DNA from: Mesostigma viride
Taxonomy: Eukaryota; Streptophyta; Mesostigmatophyceae; Mesostigmatales; Mesostigmataceae
Direction: 5' to 3'
DNA: 64,000 nt
Assembly (NCBI GenBank): GCA_009746045.1
Contig: RPFO01000579.1
Span: 748,660-812,659 of the forward strand
The notes under the pieces were generated by a model that worked only from the letters and a program-made list of their open reading frames with translations, did not search any database and was not told the origin of the DNA. Below are positions 59,313 to 64,000 of the stretch, piece after piece. Positions within the stretch are counted from its first letter, which is position 1, and every line of letters begins with the position of its first letter. A program made the position numbers and the translations under genes.

Positions 59313-61990
59313 TGGCGCTGAGGTGAGCTCTGCCTTGATGGTCTCAATGGCGCGTTGCTGCGCCGGACCCCATGCCCAGACTGCACCTTTCTTCAACAGC
59401 TCCGTCAGTGGCTTAACCTTGGTGCTGAAGTTGGGGATATAACCTCGGTAATACCCCGCCAGCCCCAGGTAAGCCCGCACACCCGCCACATCCGTGGGCG
59501 TTGCCGCGTTGACGATCGCTTCCACCTTGGCCGCTTGTGGAGTTCTGCCGCCAGGAATGATCTGGTGTCCGAGGAAGTCGAGGCTCCGCTGCGCAAACCG
59601 ACACTTCTCGGGATGCAGCTTTAGGTTGGCTCGCGCCAGTGCCATGCGCACCTGCTCAAGGTGCTGGAGGTGTTGCTCAAATGTCTCACTGAAGATGATC
59701 ACATCATCAATGTAACACGCAGCGAATGGCATGCCATTCAACACTTGATCCATGGCACGCTGAAAGATGGCACTCGCATTCCTATGCCCGAAAGGCATCC
59801 TGACCCACTCATAGAGTCGGTGGCCCCCCCAGAACGCGAGCTTGCGTTGGTCACCCTCCGCCACTTGGATTTGGTGAAACCCACTGCGGAGGTCTAGGGA
59901 TGAGATGAACTGCACGCGTGGCGATATCCGGTCAAGCACATCGTCCACTCGCGGCATGGGGTACCTGTCCATCGGGGTGTGTGCGTTGAGTTGCCGCAGG
60001 TCCGTCGCCATGCGCATCCCAGTCCATTCACCTGTCACCGCATCCTTCTTGGGCGCCACGACGGTCGCGGCCGCATAGTTGGATGTGGATGACCGAATGA
60101 TGCCAGCAGCCTCCAGCTCCTCGCATTGTTGCTGCACAAACTCCAGCTCAGCTTGACTCAGCCGGTGTTGTCGGCGAAACAGTGGCTGATCGGTGTCCAG
60201 CGGGACCCGCATCTGCCCACCATTGTAGCATCCCAGCTCTTGACTGCTGAATGCAAACGCGTTGCGCGCACCTTCCAGCCACTTGAGCAGCCTCGCACGT
60301 TGCTCAGCTGTGAGGTGCTCACAGACGCTCCATTGATGGTTTGCTGCCGGGTCGCTTGCGCTCGAGACATTGTGCACAGCCACCGTGGGACCGCGCACGG
60401 CCGCCGACTGAAACAGCATGTATGCCGCCGCTCCCGGCGTAATGCCTCGCTCTCCCACCTGCCGTTGTGCCTTCGCCACGAGGAACTGAAAGGCCGGAGC
60501 CGCCGAGAACACACAGCTGGTGAGGAGCGCAGTCATGAGGATGACTGACCATACCTGGCGCCAGGTGTAGGACCACCCTTGGCCCCTGCCGCCTGCACGC
60601 TCCGCCTTAGGCACACCAGCCGGCGCAGCACCGGTGGGTGGAGAAGTGTCACTCTGCGCCTGTGCAGTCGCAGCATGGACGGGAAGTGCAACCCGCTGCA
60701 CCCTCCGCACACCTTGCGCTGCTAGCAAGGTGTACCCCACCTGCCAGGCTGACATGGCCTGGCCAATGAGCGACCATCGCTCCACCTCCAGGAGCCCTGG
60801 GGCGGCGGATGCACCTTCGGCAAAGCCCATGCTTAGTTCACGAAACCCCGCGGGTGGCTGAACCAAGAGACCTGTGGCACGCTCCCACACAAGCCCCTTG
60901 CCCCGGTCACGATAAGCCTGGGACCCTTGGTAACTGACAAGGGTGGGCAGTGCTCGCATGGGGGCGCCTGCCTTGTTGACGGGCGCGTAGGGTGCCTGAT
61001 CATCGTGCTCCACATACTGCGCCGTGAGTTGACTGGGCAACACGACATCGACCGGTGGCAGCTCAATGTGGCTAGCGACATGCTGCATCACCGCCTGCGT
61101 AGAACCTTGGCCAGCGATGTTGGTCCAGAACGCGCGCAGCCGATGGGTATTCCCTCCCAGCCCGGCATTGTCCGACACCACGGGTTCCCCCAAAATACCC
61201 ACAATGGTGCCCCAATCCTCCCGAACAGTGGGGCTGGGACTGTCCACCGCCACTACGTTTTCAAATAAGTAGGCGGGTGGCACCTGCTGCAGCTGCTGGA
61301 GCTCGCCCACAATGCGCAGCATGTCCCAAAATAGGCCGCTCCTGCTGTCGGCAAGGCCCCGGCCATGCCCAGCCTGGCTCATGCCTTGGCACTCCCAGCC
61401 AGCAATGACCAACCCTACCTCGCCATGTTGTGAGATGAGGCGGCGCAGCTGCTGCTGCCCAAGGAAGCGCACGTCATGAGTGCCCTCGCCGAAGACATCA
61501 GCCCAGGCGGATGGAGGAAATTGTGCTGGGTATGCTTGCGACAAGATAGCGCAGTGGTGCAAATATGCCGCCCTGGCTGTGAGCGATGCCTCCACCGCAA
61601 TGAGCTTGCTGCATACCCCCCCGCTGCTCAGGAAACCGGCTATGCCGCCACCCATACCTGCGAACAGCTCCAGCACGACGGTGGCACGCCCGAAGTCCGG
61701 GATGCGTTCCAGCACCTCTGCGCTAAAGCCGGGGTACGGCGTGATGGCACCCGGCTGGCGCCGCTTCCCCCCAGCACCCTTGGGCAGTGCCTGACATGCC
61801 GCCATCACCCGTGCGCGCACATCGCGCAGGCGTGGCAGGGGCGCAACCTGGGCAAGCCAACTTTGCCTCTGCGCATCCCGCGCTGGCAACGCCGCAGGCA
61901 GCACACACCGGTGCCTATCGCGCGCGCGCTTGTCGCTAGCCGCTTGCGCCATGTGCACCGCTTGCGCGTCCGGCCACACGCCCCCCCCCA
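59312..61990 (-). CDS. Pol polyprotein: C5-cytosine DNA methyltransferase plus reverse transcriptase
   Basis: This frame lies in -1 register to gag-pro and probably begins by frameshifting at the G9 run 61981-61989; the GTG at 61979 is only a convenient first codon. Residues about 80-440 form a C5-cytosine methyltransferase. Visible are motif I (VVLELFAGMGGGIAGF), motif IV (VIAGWECQGMSQAG, keeping the Cys nucleophile), motif VI (YLFENVVAVD), a motif VIII equivalent (THRLRAFWTN) and motif X (LIGQAMSAWQVG). A hydrophobic stretch (SVILMTALLTSCVFSAA) precedes the RT. The RT has LRQLNAHTPMDRYPMPRVDD, SSLDLRSGFHQI, RMPFGHRNASAIFQRAM, the catalytic YIDDVIIFS and LDFLGHQI, then the connection domain (VRAYLGLAGYYRGYIPNF). 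Methylation by the element of its own or host DNA is an inference. The frame breaks at about 59312; the shifted frame runs to 59043. Confidence 0.88.
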
Positions 61991-64000
61991 GTTCTCAGCC
62001 GCATCCCCTGGCTCCACCTCTATGCTGGCGGGCGACACCACTGCAGCCACACACGCGTCTAGCGACACCACCCCCTGCGGGTTAGGCTCCGGGTCGCTGC
62101 TGCACTGAATGGGAAGAAGCGCCTTTTGCTTCCCCTCCCCCTGCCAATCACGGCGGTAGGTCGCAACCTCCAGCCAAGGGTCAATTATGAGCCCGAGGCG
62201 ATACATGACGTCCATCCCGATAAGGGCTGCATACCCACACCTGTCGACCACCAAGGCCGGCACAGCCACGCAGGCCATCCGCTTTGGGTCCGTGGGGTTG
62301 AGGATGACGTTGATCAGCATGGAAGTCATTGCATCGGGTCGCGCCGCTGGCCCTTTCCATCCCTCCACGAGAACGGTGCTGTCTATGAGCCCGCCGTTCT
62401 CACGGGTCGCACCACACATCTTGGCCAGCTCCATGGTGATCACGAGCGGCCCGGCTCCGCCATCCAGCTTGGTGACGGACTTTGCGCTGGGGCACACCAT
62501 AGGGCCCCAACAAGTGCCGTCCTCGCTGATTGCCTGGAAAGCGATAGCCGGGGACCCATCAGGGTGCTTTGCCACCGTGACTGTCCTCGGCACCCGTGAC
62601 ATCCGCTCCTCGCGGGTTGCTTCCCGGGGCATGGTTGGTGCTGGGACGTCTGCCGGGGTTGCCGGCATAACTGGCATGGTGACCCGCCGCGCAGTTTCCG
62701 CCACCGGCAATGTGCGTGCGTCTAGGCTGTCGGCGCACCGCTGCAGTGCCGCAGCTGCTTGGTGCACCAACGTGATGCCCCGCTGCCCGCAGCCATCAAT
62801 CACTTGCCTGGCAGAAAACAAGGGAGCATCAATCACTCCATCCACTGGCAAGAATGGTGGCAGCTTGCGCCGCTGCTCGGCGTCGGCGGGGTTCGGGTGC
62901 TCCAGCAGCGATGACTCACCGCCGGTTGAACCTGCCGGGAACGATGCAGGAAGCTGGGGTGGCCCCCCCTCACCATTTCCCGTGGTTGGTAGGAACGACG
63001 GCAATGCCCGTGCCTGCTTGCCTCGGGTAGCTGCCTGGACCTCGACGGCATGGATAGGAGCCCAGAACAAGTCGGGTTGCTCCACCAGCGTATACGCGTC
63101 ATACGCTTCCATCCCCGCCGCCTGCCCACTCGGTTGGCTGGGTGACGCCGGCGCTGCCGATACCTCAGCTGCCTGCTCTGTTGGCGTGCTGTCGGCCGCC
63201 ACCATGGCCGCTGCATGTGCTTGCACGGTCTTGGTGACCACTGGGTACTTGCACCCTGCCGGAGCATGGGCGGGCGTTCCAGCCGCGTGCTCCTTCTTGC
63301 ACTGGGCTGGGCAGGCCCGCTTCACGTGATCTGGCTTCCCGCAGATCCAACATGCCTTGTGCGGGTCAGCCGTCGCCTGGCCGGTGCTGCTGGAGGCCGT
63401 GTTGTCGCCCCCCGCGCTGGCTGGCTTGTCCGCCTGCGACCCAAACTGCCGGCTGCTTGGTCCACCCCTTCCACCGCTGGACCCTCCACCGCCTGATTGC
63501 GCGCCACCCACCCTGTTACCCTTGTGCGCTTGGGCGACTTCTTGGCGTACCAGCTCCACTAGGTCCGGGAGACCCCGTGCCTGTCGCCGGTTGAACGCAT
63601 GCACTTCCGTGCACAGCTGGGCCAGGTCCCAATGACAACCAAATCTAGGTTGTGGGATCATGGCAGCTTTTGGACCCAACGCCTTGAGCCACTTCTCACA
63701 CGCCTCCGCCTCCGTCCATGCCGGGACCTCATCCCGCAAGACCTCCAGGCGGTCCATCGTGGCGTCAGGCGACTCCTTGTCCCCCACCTTGAAATCATGC
63801 CACTCCGCCTCCGCCTTGGTGGAGGAGTGGGCGTACTTGGCGCGCAGCAGTTCCCACAGCTCCTCGGCAGGGTCGACGTCAAATACCACGTGTTGGTAGT
63901 CCGGCAAGCCTTGTTGGTCGCGCCTGTACCACACATCGGATCTTCCCGTCTTCAGCGCCACCTCATGGTAGCCTGTGACCCACCGCTGCACCAGCTTTTG
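61805..64000 (-). CDS. Gag-protease polyprotein of the retrotransposon (5' partial)
   Basis: The frame is open to the window edge, so the true start lies outside. The N-terminal part is a Gag-like capsid region (AEELWELLRAKYAHSSTKAE; DRLEVLRDEVPAWTEAEACE). A CCHC zinc knuckle follows at about 63330-63370 (CWICGKPDHVKRAC), within a basic, Gly/Ser-rich region typical of nucleocapsid RNA binding. After a Pro/Ala/Ser linker comes a retropepsin-like domain: LDGGAGPLVITMELAK stands in for the usual DTGA/DSGA active site, and AALIGMDVMYRLGLIIDP is the conserved ILG-type partner motif. Replacement of the residue after Asp by Gly could weaken the protease. The last 55 or so codons overlap the next frame in -1 register. 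Confidence 0.85.
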   Translation of the reverse strand, partial: QKLVQRWVTGYHEVALKTGRSDVWYRRDQQGLPDYQHVVFDVDPAEELWELLRAKYAHSSTKAEAEWHDFKVGDKESPDATMDRLEVLRDEVPAWTEAEACEKWLKALGPKAAMIPQPRFGCHWDLAQLCTEVHAFNRRQARGLPDLVELVRQEVAQAHKGNRVGGAQSGGGGSSGGRGGPSSRQFGSQADKPASAGGDNTASSSTGQATADPHKACWICGKPDHVKRACPAQCKKEHAAGTPAHAPAGCKYPVVTKTVQAHAAAMVAADSTPTEQAAEVSAAPASPSQPSGQAAGMEAYDAYTLVEQPDLFWAPIHAVEVQAATRGKQARALPSFLPTTGNGEGGPPQLPASFPAGSTGGESSLLEHPNPADAEQRRKLPPFLPVDGVIDAPLFSARQVIDGCGQRGITLVHQAAAALQRCADSLDARTLPVAETARRVTMPVMPATPADVPAPTMPREATREERMSRVPRTVTVAKHPDGSPAIAFQAISEDGTCWGPMVCPSAKSVTKLDGGAGPLVITMELAKMCGATRENGGLIDSTVLVEGWKGPAARPDAMTSMLINVILNPTDPKRMACVAVPALVVDRCGYAALIGMDVMYRLGLIIDPWLEVATYRRDWQGEGKQKALLPIQCSSDPEPNPQGVVSLDACVAAVVSPASIEVEPGDAAENWGGACGRTRKRCTWRKRLATSARAIGTGVCCLRRCQRGMRRGKVGLPRLRPCHACAMCAHG
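61981..61989 (-). promoter_or_regulatory. Putative -1 frameshift site (G9 run) between gag-pro and pol
   Basis: The minus strand carries nine G here. Gag-pro reads it as TGG GGG GGG GCG and pol continues in the -1 register, which matches the X XXY YYZ slippery layout. The frames overlap by about 185 nt. A simple homopolymer length error or mutation would look the same. Confidence 0.4.

Larger units (their letters stand above)
58300..64000 (-). mobile_element. Ty3-like retrotransposon encoding a DNA methyltransferase (partial, decayed)
   Basis: On the minus strand the order is Gag with zinc knuckle, aspartic protease, C5-cytosine DNA methyltransferase, reverse transcriptase, RNase H. The protease-RT-RNase H order and the RT motifs fit Ty3-like elements. 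The left part of the element (5' LTR and Gag start) lies beyond the right edge. No integrase core or HHCC zinc finger is recognisable after RNase H: the open frame stops at 58510, and within about 200 nt the sequence becomes a TTAATTAATTGATT-rich stretch at 58280-58306. I found no clear LTR there. A one-base frameshift near 59312 splits RT from RNase H. The copy therefore looks inactive, though most of its coding sequence is open. It lies tail-to-tail with the 50316-57736 gene. Confidence 0.85.

Overview
The window reads as nuclear DNA of a eukaryote, most likely a green alga (Chlorophyta, perhaps chlamydomonadalean; inference). The grounds are: GC-rich exons cut by many introns of about 0.3-2.3 kb, donors of the GTGAGT/GTGGGT/GTAAGT type with CAG acceptors, very heavy satellite load, a plant-type O-methyltransferase, a ShK-domain enzyme, LINEs, and a Ty3-like retrotransposon carrying a cytosine methyltransferase. 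Most long open frames are low-complexity artefacts. The genes were rebuilt by joining exons at splice sites; in each of the four models every exon phase agrees and the total length is a multiple of three.

Layout. (1) 658-21702, minus: an 18-exon gene for a coiled-coil protein, running off the left edge. (2) 21703-24996: divergent intergenic region with a GGT/TGTGGT satellite. (3) 24997-34159, plus: an 8-exon gene joining a membrane anchor, a ShK cysteine domain and an aldo/keto reductase (524 aa). (4) 34160-38129: a convergent gap filled by two LINE copies of one family in tandem. (5) 38130-47819, minus: an 8-exon O-methyltransferase (1035 aa) swollen by low-complexity inserts, with a TTAA-flanked inverted-repeat element in an intron. 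(6) 47820-50315: divergent gap with a 100-bp poly(G) tract. (7) 50316-57736, plus: a complete 7-exon gene for a charged, helical conserved protein (405 aa), with a 1.2-kb pyrimidine satellite in its first intron. (8) about 58300-64000, minus: a decayed Ty3-like retrotransposon with Gag, protease, C5-cytosine DNA methyltransferase, reverse transcriptase and RNase H, running off the right edge.

Two patterns stand out. First, a DNA methyltransferase sits inside the retroelement polyprotein between protease and reverse transcriptase. Second, introns of all four genes contain degenerate partial copies ('echoes') of the exon end they adjoin, often several in a row and sometimes grown into minisatellites. 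No conventional feature type covers this, and it is the main structural oddity of the window. The genes do not form an evident pathway.
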